Source: an uncultured Bacilli bacterium (GTDB lineage Bacteria; Bacillota_I; Bacilli_A; RF39; UBA660). From it: DNA of 20,482 nt. The DNA lies in assembly GCA_934162325.1 (NCBI GenBank), contig CAKPIH010000020.1, forward strand, positions 1-20,482, read 5' to 3'. Both the position numbers and the translations under genes were made by a program. The notes below the pieces were generated by a model that ran no database searches, was not told where the DNA came from, and saw nothing but the letters and a program-made list of their open reading frames with translations. Below, piece by piece: positions 7,866-15,515 of the stretch; within the stretch, counting starts at the first letter, position 1; each line of letters starts with the position of its first letter.

Positions 7866-8764
7866 GAAAAATCACCTTTTTCACTTACTTCATAAGAATC
7901 ACATACTAAGAAAAACATCTTATTATCTATTTCTTTTAAACCATCTTTAACAATAAAATAACTCTTTGATGGAACTACTGCCAGAAGAAGTGATTCATCA
8001 TTCTTAGAATAACCTCCTTCAGCCTCCATTAATGTAACTCCAACACCATCAATTGATAAAAGAAATTCTTTAACAATATTTGTTTTCTTTTTATCAGTAA
8101 CAATATAAAATGCTTTACATTTAGAAATACCAAGAAGTACTTTATCAGTAAATACCGATATTAAGTAAGATACTAAAATAGCATATAAAACAATATCCCA
8201 TGAGAAGACAATCTTACCAATTATAACAATAATACCATTAACTATAAGACTAGCATTACCCATAGATAACTTAAACCACTTGCAGACTATCTCAATAATA
8301 ACATCAGTACCACCAGTAGAAAAATTACTCTTATAAATAAGTCCATATCCAATACCGGCCATTACTCCACCAAGTATAGCAATAACAACCATTTCCGTAT
8401 TACCTAAATCAATATATTTAGTAATCATACTAGTAAGTGAAACAAATATTGGATAAGAAAGAGCTCCTACTAACTGATTTTTCATATTATCAAAGCCTAA
8501 AGCAAAATAAGCAACAATCATTAAAACAATATTGGTACATAATATAAATACTGAAGGATTAACACCAAACTCACTTAATACAATTGATATACCACTTACT
8601 CCAAAACAAACAATATCATATCTAAGAAAAAACAAATTAAAAGAAAAAGCCACTATCAAACATCCTAAAAGAAGCATTAAATATCTTTTACCAATATTTT
8701 TTTTCTTAACAGCATCAACAATATTATCAATCTTCTTCTTTCTAAAATAATCAAATATACCCAT
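7862..8764 (-). CDS. YitT family membrane protein (first paralogue)
   Basis: A 300-residue relative of the following gene with the same build: a basic cytoplasmic start, hydrophobic helices from about residue 28 to 200, the motif FSTGGTDVIIEIV after the fourth helix, and a C-terminal DUF2179 domain (ISKCKAFYIVTDKKK through KMFFLVCDSYEV). Function is unknown; the soluble domain has the size of a small ligand-binding domain, which is inference. Its ATG follows the prfB stop by 2 nt and has AAGGAG upstream, so it is cotranscribed with prfB. It and the next gene are most simply explained as an old tandem duplication: they share layout and the ISxxKAFYIVT segment but are well diverged elsewhere. 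Confidence 0.9.
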   Translation of the reverse strand: MGIFDYFRKKKIDNIVDAVKKKNIGKRYLMLLLGCLIVAFSFNLFFLRYDIVCFGVSGISIVLSEFGVNPSVFILCTNIVLMIVAYFALGFDNMKNQLVGALSYPIFVSLTSMITKYIDLGNTEMVVIAILGGVMAGIGYGLIYKSNFSTGGTDVIIEIVCKWFKLSMGNASLIVNGIIVIIGKIVFSWDIVLYAILVSYLISVFTDKVLLGISKCKAFYIVTDKKKTNIVKEFLLSIDGVGVTLMEAEGGYSKNDESLLLAVVPSKSYFIVKDGLKEIDNKMFFLVCDSYEVSEKGDFS

Positions 8765-8766
8765 AT

Positions 8767-9856
8767 TTACTCCTTTTTATTTTTTAAATTATAATCTAAC
8801 ATATCAGTAATATTTCCATCTAAAATACCATCAACATCACTAGACTCATACCCACTATCATTATCTTTAATTAACCTATAAGGTTGCATAACATAACTTC
8901 TTTTAGCACTGCCAAAACCATTACTTACTTGCACTCCTCTAATATCACTTACTTCACTCTTTTTCTCTTCTAAAAGAATAGTATAAAGTTTACTCTTAAG
9001 TACTTCCATAGCCTTTTCTTTATTTCTAATTTGACTTCTTTCATTTTGACAAGTAACCACAATACCAGTAGGAATATGTGTAATTCTAACAGCGCTATCC
9101 GTAGTATTAACTCCTTGTCCTCCTGGACCACTACTTCTATATATATCTACTCTAATATCACTATCATTAATATTAACTTCAATATCATTATCAATTTCTG
9201 GTATAACATCAACCGCAGCAAATGAAGTATGTCTTCTCTTATTAGCATCAAAAGGACTAATTCTAACAAGTCTATGTACCCCTTTTTCTCCCTTTAAATA
9301 ACCATAAGCAAAAGTACCATCAACCTGAAACATAATAGATTTAATACCTGCTTCTTCACCATCTTGCCTATCAAGTAAAGTAATACTATATCCATTCTTT
9401 TCAGCATACCTACTATACATTCTATATAACATTTGAGCCCAATCACAAGATTCTGTACCACCTGCTCCAGCATGTATTTCCATAATAGCAGCATTCTTAT
9501 CATACTTACCATTTAAATAAGTTTCTATCTCTAGCTTATCAACTTTAACTTTAAGTTCATTAATTTCTTCTTCAAGCAAAAGTCTAACATCATCATCACT
9601 ATCATCAATCATTTCTAAAGCACTATTAACACTATTAGATAATACATTAACATTAGTAATAATATTTTTAATATACTTAAGTTCTCCAACTAGTTTATCC
9701 GCAGTCTCTCTATCATCCCAAAAACTAGGTTGTAACATAAGTTCATTAATTTCTTTTTCTCTTTTAAGCTTATTATCTAAGTCAAAGAGACCTCCTAAGT
9801 TCTTTTATTTTATCATCAAGTAATTTATATTCTCTCTTTAAATCAAATATTTCCAT
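8767..9856 (-). CDS. prfB: Peptide chain release factor 2, with programmed +1 frameshift
   Basis: RF2 ends translation at UGA and UAA. The GGQ peptide-release motif (SSGPGGQGVNTTDSAVR) and the SPF stop-codon-reading tripeptide (VRISPFDANKRRHTSF) are intact. The main frame looks like it starts at an internal ATG (9738, 323 aa), but the true start is the ATG at 9856 with AGGTGAT as ribosome site. From there 24 codons (MEIFDLKREYKLLDDKIKEL, then RRSL) run to an in-frame UGA at 9784-9782. Skipping one base gives GAC TTA GAT and enters the main frame, yielding a 362-residue protein of normal RF2 length. The site at 9781-9796 is the canonical one, so this is regulation and not a mutation: low RF2 leaves the UGA unread and favours the shift. 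First gene of an operon with two yitT genes. Confidence 0.96.
9781..9796 (-). promoter_or_regulatory. Programmed +1 frameshift site of prfB
   Basis: On the minus strand the site reads AGGAGG TCT CTT TGA C. The internal Shine-Dalgarno-like AGGAGG lies 3 nt before the slippery CTT, next to the UGA stop, exactly as in the conserved RF2 autoregulatory site. Translation shifts from CTT to the overlapping TTT and then reads GAC. Confidence 0.96.
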
Positions 9857-9872
9857 ATAATCACCTACTACA

Positions 9873-9880
9873 AGTATACA
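9873..9880 (-). promoter_or_regulatory. Possible -10 element of prfB
   Basis: The minus strand reads TGTATACT, about 17 nt before the prfB start codon. No good -35 is present at 17 nt; a run of eight T residues lies there instead. Tentative. Confidence 0.4.
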
Positions 9881-9919
9881 TTATTTAACAAAAAAAAGAA
9901 AGAGATATAAGTAAAATTA

Positions 9920-9948
9920 TTGACACTTTTAAAAGTAAATGATAATAT
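9920..9948 (+). promoter_or_regulatory. Promoter of the small membrane protein at 9975
   Basis: A perfect -35 TTGACA (9920-9925), a 17-nt spacer and TAATAT (9943-9948) as -10. The shared 19-nt leader with AAGGAGGA follows directly. Confidence 0.75.
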
Positions 9949-9974
9949 AAAATTAAAGTATAAGGAGGATAAAA

Positions 9975-10376
9975 ATGACAAAGAAACAATATACTATAAT
10001 CGGTATAACTATTCTAATATTTATAATTTTAATAGCATTCATATTAATAAAAGGAAATAAAAGTACTTGGACAAAAGAAATACTAAATTCTAACTCATAT
10101 ACCATTACTAAAATAGATTGTGATAACAATAAAACAAAATTAGATAATAGTATTATGAACAAAATAGATTCAACTTGGAAAGAATTATCAAATAATGGTC
10201 CTTGGCTTGGAGATACTAATACCTGCTACGAAACAATATCAATAGAATATGATAAAAATGGCATCATTCAAAAAAGAGAAATTCTAATATTAGATAATAA
10301 TTCTATCGTATTAAGAATAAACAATGACGATACTTACTATGTAAATGCTACAAACTTAATAAATAGTCTTAAATAA
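9975..10376 (+). CDS. Small membrane-anchored protein of unknown function
   Basis: I do not recognise the family. The 133-residue protein has a short basic start (MTKKQ), one hydrophobic helix (about residues 7-26) and a polar exported domain of ~105 residues. There is no lipobox cysteine, so it is anchored by the helix. The exterior domain has exactly two cysteines (Cys49 and Cys84), which could form a disulfide, and alternating beta-like strands (ETISIEYDKNG, REILILDNNSIVLRIN). It is transcribed divergently from prfB from a strong TTGACA promoter, has an excellent ribosome site (AAGGAGGA) and ends in its own terminator. Those signals make it a real, probably well-expressed gene. A secreted inhibitor or sensor role is possible, but nothing in the sequence proves it. 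Confidence 0.8.
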   Translation: MTKKQYTIIGITILIFIILIAFILIKGNKSTWTKEILNSNSYTITKIDCDNNKTKLDNSIMNKIDSTWKELSNNGPWLGDTNTCYETISIEYDKNGIIQKREILILDNNSIVLRINNDDTYYVNATNLINSLK

Positions 10377-10396
10377 GTATACATTAAGATAATATC

Positions 10397-10430
10397 AGTT
10401 CGAGCCTAAAGTCTCGGACTATCTTTTCTC
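10397..10430 (+). terminator. Intrinsic terminator of the gene at 9975
   Basis: AGTTCGAG pairs with CTCGGACT (8 bp, one G-U) around the loop CCTAAAGT, followed by ATCTTTTCTCTT. The loop resembles those of other hairpins in this window. Confidence 0.75.
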
Positions 10431-10453
10431 TTATATATGCATATTACAAAGAT

Positions 10454-10480
10454 AAAAGAGACAACTAATTTGTCTCTTTT
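10454..10480. terminator. Terminator of pepF, bidirectional, with the stop codon in the loop
   Basis: A perfect 10-bp stem, AAAAGAGACA with TGTCTCTTTT around ACTAATT. On the minus strand the first arm encodes the last residues of pepF, the TAG stop (10465-10467) lies in the loop, and the second arm runs into TTTTATCTTT. On the plus strand the T-run (TTTTTT) also allows it to back up the terminator at 10397. Confidence 0.85.
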
Positions 10481-12252
10481 TTATACATATCCAATATATT
10501 TTTAAACTCATCTAAAGCCGAAGTAACAACTTCTTTCTTAGTTAAATCAACACCAGCTAATTTTAAAGATTCAATAGGACTCTTTCTAGAACCACATTTC
10601 AAGAATTCAATATAACCATCTACTGCTCCATCCTTACCAGATAAAATATTATTAACAATCATAGTAGCAGCACTTAAACCAGTAGCATACTTATAAACAT
10701 AAAAGTCGTAGAAGAAGTGTGGTATTCTCTCCCATTCATATCTAATATAATCATCAACTACTACGTTATCACCAAAATAAAACTTATTAAGGTCATAATA
10801 CATATTAGATAATTTATCCGCAGTCAAAGCACCATCATTATCAATAACATTAGATATCTCTTTCTCAAACTCAGCAAACATCGTCTGTCTATATATTGTA
10901 GCCCTATATAATTCCATTAAATTATTAAGAATAAATAATTTCTCTTCTTTACTATTACTATGCTCTAACATATAATGACTAAGTAATAATTCATTAACAG
11001 TAGAAGCAACCTCTGCTACAAATATTCTATACTCACTATTCTGATAAGTATTATAATTTCTAGAATAATAACTATGCATAGAATGACCCATCTCATGAAT
11101 TAAAGTAGACATATCATTATACTTATCTTGATAGTTAAGTAAAATATAAGGATAAGTATCATACATACCACCAGAGTATCCACCAGTTCTCTTGTTTTTA
11201 GTAGGATAAACATCAATCCATCTACTATCTAATCCTTCTTTAACCTTATTAACATATTCATCTCCAAATACTTCAAGAACTTTAACAATAATGTCTTTAG
11301 CCTCTTCATATTCATATTTCTTATCATATTCACCCACTATTGGAACATAAATATCATATAAATGAAGTTCATCAAGACCTAAAATACCTTTCTTTAAATT
11401 ATAATATTCATAAATATAACCAATCTTTTCATGAACACTATCAATAAGATTATTATAAACATCAATACTAACATCATCACCAAATAAACTCATCTCGATA
11501 GCGGTATCATATTTATATATCTTAGCCAAAGTAGATAGTTCTTTCATATTCGTAGCAATTAAACTAGCATAAGTATTAGTATACTTCTTATATTCACTAT
11601 ATAAAGTATTAAAAGCACTCTCTCTAACCTTTCTATCCTTACTTTCAATAAATAAAGAATAATTACTATTAGTAAGTTCTATCTCATTACCATCACTATC
11701 TATAACATTACCAAAAGACATATCACAATCCTTAAATAACTCATAAGTATCATAACAAGTACCAATAATCTTACCCATACTAGACATAATTTTTTCTTCA
11801 TTGTCTCCTAATGTATGTTTCTTATATCTATATACCTCATCAATATAACATTTATATTCCTTAAGTAGTTTCTCTTCCTTATAAAACAATTTCAAAGTCT
11901 TATTATCAAGTTTCAATATACTAGGAACAATAAAATAACTACACTTACTAAAATCACTTCTTAAATTAGATACCTTCTCACTAAGTTCTTGTTTACTATT
12001 ATCAGAAGTATCCAAATCAAAAGACAAACTAGTATAAATAGATAACTTAGTAACAACTCTATCAATATCAAAATATAACTTAATAGTCTTATAAAAATTA
12101 CTACTATTAACTATCATCTTTTTCTCAAAACTACCAAGTTTCTTAATAAGCTTCTTAGCTTTATCATAATCCTTATCAAAAGAATTCATATCACTATAAA
12201 TAACATCTAAATCCCAAGTATACTTCTTATCAATATCGCATCTATTCTTCAT
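10465..12252 (-). CDS. pepF: Oligoendopeptidase F (M3B zinc metallopeptidase)
   Basis: Cytoplasmic zinc peptidase that cuts short oligopeptides, supplying amino acids or trimming signal-peptide fragments. The zinc site is STLIHEMGHSMHSYYS: His386, Glu387 and His390 of the HEXXH motif, with the third ligand Glu414 in FVAEVASTVNELLLSHYML. Also typical are the N-terminal helical region with YTWDLDVIYSDMNSFDKDY, the segment RTGGYSGGMYDTYPYILLNY, and near the end FYVYKYATGLSAATMI. Length 595 aa is normal, and there is no signal peptide. It begins 15 nt after ychF with AAAGGA as ribosome site, has no promoter of its own that I can see, and ends at a compact terminator, so it is the last gene of the ychF-pepF unit. 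Confidence 0.96.
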   Translation of the reverse strand: MKNRCDIDKKYTWDLDVIYSDMNSFDKDYDKAKKLIKKLGSFEKKMIVNSSNFYKTIKLYFDIDRVVTKLSIYTSLSFDLDTSDNSKQELSEKVSNLRSDFSKCSYFIVPSILKLDNKTLKLFYKEEKLLKEYKCYIDEVYRYKKHTLGDNEEKIMSSMGKIIGTCYDTYELFKDCDMSFGNVIDSDGNEIELTNSNYSLFIESKDRKVRESAFNTLYSEYKKYTNTYASLIATNMKELSTLAKIYKYDTAIEMSLFGDDVSIDVYNNLIDSVHEKIGYIYEYYNLKKGILGLDELHLYDIYVPIVGEYDKKYEYEEAKDIIVKVLEVFGDEYVNKVKEGLDSRWIDVYPTKNKRTGGYSGGMYDTYPYILLNYQDKYNDMSTLIHEMGHSMHSYYSRNYNTYQNSEYRIFVAEVASTVNELLLSHYMLEHSNSKEEKLFILNNLMELYRATIYRQTMFAEFEKEISNVIDNDGALTADKLSNMYYDLNKFYFGDNVVVDDYIRYEWERIPHFFYDFYVYKYATGLSAATMIVNNILSGKDGAVDGYIEFLKCGSRKSPIESLKLAGVDLTKKEVVTSALDEFKNILDMYKKETN

Positions 12253-12267
12253 AATTATCCTTTCTTA

Positions 12268-13365
12268 CTACACATTAAATCTAAAATGACAAATATCTCC
12301 ATCTTGCATTATATATTCTTTACCCTCAATTCTAGCCTTACCAAGTTCCCTAACCTTAAGTTCAGAACCAGCATTAACTAAATCATTATAAGACATAACC
12401 TCTGCCTTAATAAAACCTTTTTCAAAATCAGAATGAATAATGCCAGCACATTCTGGAGCTTTAGAACCTTTCTTAAAAGTCCAAGCCCTAACTTCATCCT
12501 TACCAACAGTAAAGAATGTTGCAAGACCAAGTAAATCATAAGTCTTATTAATTAGTCTTTCCACTCCACTCTCTTTAATACCTAAATCATCTAAAAATAA
12601 CTTCTTCTCTTCTTCATCAAGTTCTGATAATTCACTCTCTAACTTAGCACATATAATAGCAGTCTCACTACCCTCTTTTTTAGCATAATCTTCTACTAAC
12701 TTAGTATAATTATTACCAGTATTAATATCATTATCTTCTACATTTAAAGCATAAATAATAGGTTTCAAAGTAATCAAGTTAAAAGAACTAATTAATTTCT
12801 TCTCTTCTTCATCTAAGCCTAACTTTCTAACTGGAATATTACTCTCTAACGCCTCTTTAATTCTTTCTAATAATTCTATTTCTTTAACATCATCTTTATT
12901 CTTCGTAGTCATTGCTTTCTTACCAATCCTATTAATTCTAGAAGTAACAATCTCTAAATCAGATAAAACAAGTTCCACATTAATAACTTCAATATCTCTA
13001 ATCGGATCAACACTACCATCAACATGAATAATATTCTCGTCATCAAAACATCTAACTACTTCAACAACAGCATCAACTTCTCTAATGTGTGATAAAAACT
13101 TATTACCAAGTCCTTCTCCATTACTAGCTCCCTTAACTAATCCTGCAATATCAGTAAACTCATAAGTAGTAGGAATAACTCTCTCAGGATTATACATATT
13201 CTTTAAAACATCAATCCTCTCATCTGGTACAATTACTACTCCTACATTAGGATCAATCGTTGCAAAAGGATAATTAGCCATCAAAATACTCTTCTTAGTA
13301 ATAGCATTAAATAGAGTACTCTTTCCTACATTAGGAAGACCTACTATACCTGCTGTTAAACTCAT
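12268..13365 (-). CDS. ychF: Redox-regulated ATPase/GTPase YchF (Obg-related)
   Basis: Conserved P-loop NTPase that binds ribosomes and prefers ATP in characterised members. The protein begins [20 protein letters not shown] (P-loop GLPNVGKS); the switch region [30 protein letters not shown] is diagnostic, and the C-terminal TGS domain ([15 protein letters not shown] through GDICHFRF) is complete. The nucleotide-specificity motif, usually NxxE in this family, reads NVED here, a conservative change. A reading frame from 13410 would add 15 residues, but that extension overlaps the promoter (13391-13419), so the ATG at 13365 with AGAAGTGAT upstream is correct; this gives 365 aa, the family norm. 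It lies in a cluster with DUF951, a pairing frequent in Firmicutes, though an AbgT transporter gene intervenes here. Confidence 0.96.
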   Translation of the reverse strand: MSLTAGIVGLPNVGKSTLFNAITKKSILMANYPFATIDPNVGVVIVPDERIDVLKNMYNPERVIPTTYEFTDIAGLVKGASNGEGLGNKFLSHIREVDAVVEVVRCFDDENIIHVDGSVDPIRDIEVINVELVLSDLEIVTSRINRIGKKAMTTKNKDDVKEIELLERIKEALESNIPVRKLGLDEEEKKLISSFNLITLKPIIYALNVEDNDINTGNNYTKLVEDYAKKEGSETAIICAKLESELSELDEEEKKLFLDDLGIKESGVERLINKTYDLLGLATFFTVGKDEVRAWTFKKGSKAPECAGIIHSDFEKGFIKAEVMSYNDLVNAGSELKVRELGKARIEGKEYIMQDGDICHFRFNV

Positions 13366-13390
13366 ATATATCACTTCTTTCTTCCTAATT

Positions 13391-13419
13391 ATTATATCAA
13401 AAAAAGCCATATATTACAA
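13391..13419 (-). promoter_or_regulatory. Promoter of ychF-pepF
   Basis: On the minus strand: TTGTAA (-35), a 17-nt spacer ending TTTGA, then TATAAT (-10), giving a leader of about 20 nt. It has the same -35 and -10 boxes and spacing as the promoter at 15461. Confidence 0.75.
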
Positions 13420-13434
13420 TCTTAAAAATAGTAA

Positions 13435-13560
13435 TTAAATATTATTTTTATTCACTTTCAGCCTATCGTCTTCCAGTGTTATTGCTAGCCAATACTTGTC
13501 TATCAATAATATATCAGCCATATCTATAATAAATAAGCATAAATACATACTAAAAACCAT
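13435..13560 (-). other. Spacer segment with locally higher GC and a 41-codon open frame
   Basis: Between the abgT terminator region and the ychF promoter, about 13455-13510 is visibly richer in G and C than the rest of the non-coding DNA. A minus-strand frame from ATG 13560 to TAA 13435 gives 41 codons, with the C-terminal part reading MADILLIDKYWLAITLEDDR and on. No ribosome site precedes either ATG, and I recognise no family. It could be a gene relic, part of a dispersed repeat, or an untranslated RNA. I see nothing else in this spacer besides the hairpins at 13562-13614. Confidence 0.3.
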
Positions 13561-13561
13561 T

Positions 13562-13614
13562 GATTATGAAACTACAGGTTCATAATCACTTTAAAAGATC
13601 TAGGCTTTTAAAGT
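13562..13614. repeat. Two abutting perfect hairpins in the abgT-ychF spacer
   Basis: GATTATGAA with TTCATAATC (9 bp) around ACTACAGG at 13562-13587, directly followed by ACTTTAAAAG with CTTTTAAAGT (10 bp) around ATCTAGG at 13588-13614. There is no base between them. They lie downstream of the abgT terminator and have no T-run of their own, so they are not simple terminators. On the minus strand the loops are CCTGTAGT and CCTAGAT. Confidence 0.7.
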
Positions 13615-13615
13615 A

Positions 13616-13643
13616 ATAAAAAAGCTATACATAAAGTATAACT
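13616..13643 (-). terminator. Intrinsic terminator of abgT
   Basis: On the minus strand AGTTATAC pairs with GTATAGCT (8 bp, one G-U) around TTTAT, then TTTTTTATT. It begins a few bases after the abgT stop and separates the DUF951-abgT unit from ychF-pepF. Confidence 0.75.
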
Positions 13644-13648
13644 CTTAT

Positions 13649-15184
13649 TTATAACATAACCCCAGTACCAATACCAATAGGAATACCAATTATATAGAAG
13701 GCCAATATAATAATAAGCCATAAAACAGTAAAAGCTATCGCATAAGGTACCATCAAACTCATAGCATCAGATATCGTAATAACATCATTCTTTCTCTTAT
13801 TATAAATATGTAAGAATCCAATCAAAATAACAAAGTAACTAAATATCGGAGTAAGGCCCTTAACACTACTATCCGCAGCCCTAAATACCGCTTCAGCAAA
13901 CTCCGGAGTCATTGAACTTTGCATAAACATAGGTACAATGACTGGTGACATCATAGCCCACTTAGTCGATGCCATTGGTACAAAGAAAGTAGAAATAGCT
14001 ACAACTAAGAAAGTAACAACAACTAGTAATAGACCAGTAAATTGAAATTTATTAATAAGTTCAGATAAAGAAGCCACAATAAATAAACCAATATTAGTTT
14101 CTTTAAATATCAAGCAAAACTGAGCCGCAAAGAAAATAAGAACAAGAAGAGAAGCAACATCTTTAAGATAATAACTCATGCCATCTACCAAATCCCTATT
14201 ATCATCAATAGTACCAACTCTAATACCATATATTAAAGAACTAAATATAAGTAAGAATGAGAATATTGTAACCGAACCCTGATAAAAATAAGAACACTCT
14301 CCAAATAACATATCAACATATTTATTCTGACTCAAATCAAGTAATAACCCTGAAAAAGGAAGACCCTTAATAATACAATAAACAAGTAATAACAAAGCAA
14401 TAAAAGTAGCCCCTAACGAAAGAATAACACCTTTTCTTTCTTTTTTACTAGGAACACCATCTTGTGAAGGCTCTTCTTCATCAAAATAATACTTACCAAG
14501 TTTAGGAATAATAAATTTTTCCGTAACAACCATACCAACATAAGCAACAAGTATCATACTAATAGCGGTAAAAATAATATTACCATATAAATTAACATTA
14601 TATGCCGAATCAAGTACCTTACTAGCCTTACCAGAATATAAAGTAAGCATTGAATCAAACCTATTAATAATAACATTAGCCCCATATCCAAAAGTAATAC
14701 CCGAAAAAGCCGCACAAATACCCGCTGACGGATGTCTACCAAGATTCATAAATAATATCGCAGCAAGAGGAATAAGTATTACATATCCAACCTCATAAAA
14801 CATTGAAAATATAATACCTAGTAATACCACAAGAAAAGTCAAAAACTTTCTAGGTACCTTCTCACTAATCATCTTAAATAAAGAATTAAGAAATCCTGAC
14901 TTATAAGCAACTCCTACTCCAAGTAAACCAATAATCAAATTACCTAAAGGAGCAAAATTAAGAAAATTATTAAGCATATTACTAATCAAATATTGAAGAC
15001 CAGTCCTATTAAACAAATTATTAATATTAACAACCTGACTATTCAAATCACCAGTAGCCTCATTAACAACATAATAACTAGTTTCTAAATTAAGAATACT
15101 ACCAATACTACTAATAATCATAATACCAATAGTAAGTATCAAAAATACCAATGCTGGATGAAGTCTAATCTTTTTCTTTTTCAT
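13649..15184 (-). CDS. AbgT family transporter
   Basis: A 511-residue polytopic membrane protein with about twelve hydrophobic segments. Family hallmarks: GVGVAYKSGF, the segment GRHPSAGICAAFSGITFGYGANVII, and near the C-terminus PMASTKWAMMSPVIVPMFM followed by FRAADSSVKGLTPIFSYFVIL. AbgT members carry p-aminobenzoyl-glutamate (folate breakdown product) into cells or, as shown for MtrF and YdaH, export sulfonamides; the substrate here cannot be told from sequence. No abgA/abgB hydrolase genes are visible nearby. The start overlaps the end of the DUF951 gene by 20 nt, with AAGGTGG upstream inside that gene, so translation is coupled. It ends at its own terminator. Confidence 0.9.
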   Translation of the reverse strand: MKKKKIRLHPALVFLILTIGIMIISSIGSILNLETSYYVVNEATGDLNSQVVNINNLFNRTGLQYLISNMLNNFLNFAPLGNLIIGLLGVGVAYKSGFLNSLFKMISEKVPRKFLTFLVVLLGIIFSMFYEVGYVILIPLAAILFMNLGRHPSAGICAAFSGITFGYGANVIINRFDSMLTLYSGKASKVLDSAYNVNLYGNIIFTAISMILVAYVGMVVTEKFIIPKLGKYYFDEEEPSQDGVPSKKERKGVILSLGATFIALLLLVYCIIKGLPFSGLLLDLSQNKYVDMLFGECSYFYQGSVTIFSFLLIFSSLIYGIRVGTIDDNRDLVDGMSYYLKDVASLLVLIFFAAQFCLIFKETNIGLFIVASLSELINKFQFTGLLLVVVTFLVVAISTFFVPMASTKWAMMSPVIVPMFMQSSMTPEFAEAVFRAADSSVKGLTPIFSYFVILIGFLHIYNKRKNDVITISDAMSLMVPYAIAFTVLWLIIILAFYIIGIPIGIGTGVML

Positions 15185-15359
15185 TACATACCACCTTTTT
15201 AATTTTTTTATTAAGTTCCACTCTAGGTATCATAATAACCCTAGAACATCTAACACATCTAATCTTAACATCCGCTCCCAATCTAATAATTTCAAAATCA
15301 TAAGAACCGCACGGATGAACCTTCTTCATAGTAACAATATCACCTAAATTATAATTCAT
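15165..15359 (-). CDS. DUF951 family small zinc-ribbon-like protein
   Basis: A 64-residue protein, the usual DUF951 length. It begins MNYNLGDIVTMKKVHPCGSY and carries His15, Cys17 and the pair Cys35-x-x-Cys38 (IRCVRCSRVIMIPR), which could together bind one zinc ion; that is inference. The family is often encoded beside ychF in Firmicutes and has no settled function. A promoter with extended -10 lies at 15380-15408 and GGAAGTGAT precedes the ATG. Its 3' end contains the ribosome site and first codons of the AbgT transporter gene, tying the expression of the two. Confidence 0.92.
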   Translation of the reverse strand: MNYNLGDIVTMKKVHPCGSYDFEIIRLGADVKIRCVRCSRVIMIPRVELNKKIKKVVCNEKEKD

Positions 15360-15379
15360 ATAATCACTTCCATATTCAC

Positions 15380-15408
15380 ATTATAGCATTAATTTAATTT
15401 TAAGTAAA
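15380..15408 (-). promoter_or_regulatory. Promoter of the DUF951-abgT unit
   Basis: On the minus strand: TTTACT (-35), 17-nt spacer, and an extended -10, TGCTATAAT, about 20 nt before the ATG at 15359. It is divergent from the promoter at 15461. Confidence 0.7.
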
Positions 15409-15460
15409 TTAATATATTATACATTTTTAAATTTTTATTATGTATCTTCTTCTAAGAATA

Positions 15461-15489
15461 TTGTAAAAAAACTTATCATTTGATATAAT
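15461..15489 (+). promoter_or_regulatory. Promoter of the exported repeat protein / glycosidase pair
   Basis: TTGTAA (15461-15466), a 17-nt spacer ending TTTGA, and a perfect TATAAT (15484-15489), 26 nt before the GTG start at 15516. Confidence 0.78.
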
Positions 15490-15515
15490 ATAAAGGATAA
15501 AGAAGGGATGATGAA

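Noticed and set aside
8767..9738. prfB as a 323-aa gene starting at the internal ATG, or as a frameshifted pseudogene
   Set aside because: The 24-codon leader, AGGAGG, CTT-UGA-C site and ribosome binding site match the conserved programmed frameshift, giving a full-length 362-aa RF2.
13366..13410. 15-residue N-terminal extension of YchF
   Set aside because: It overlaps a good promoter (TTGTAA-17-TATAAT), and the family starts right before the P-loop at MSLTAGIVG.
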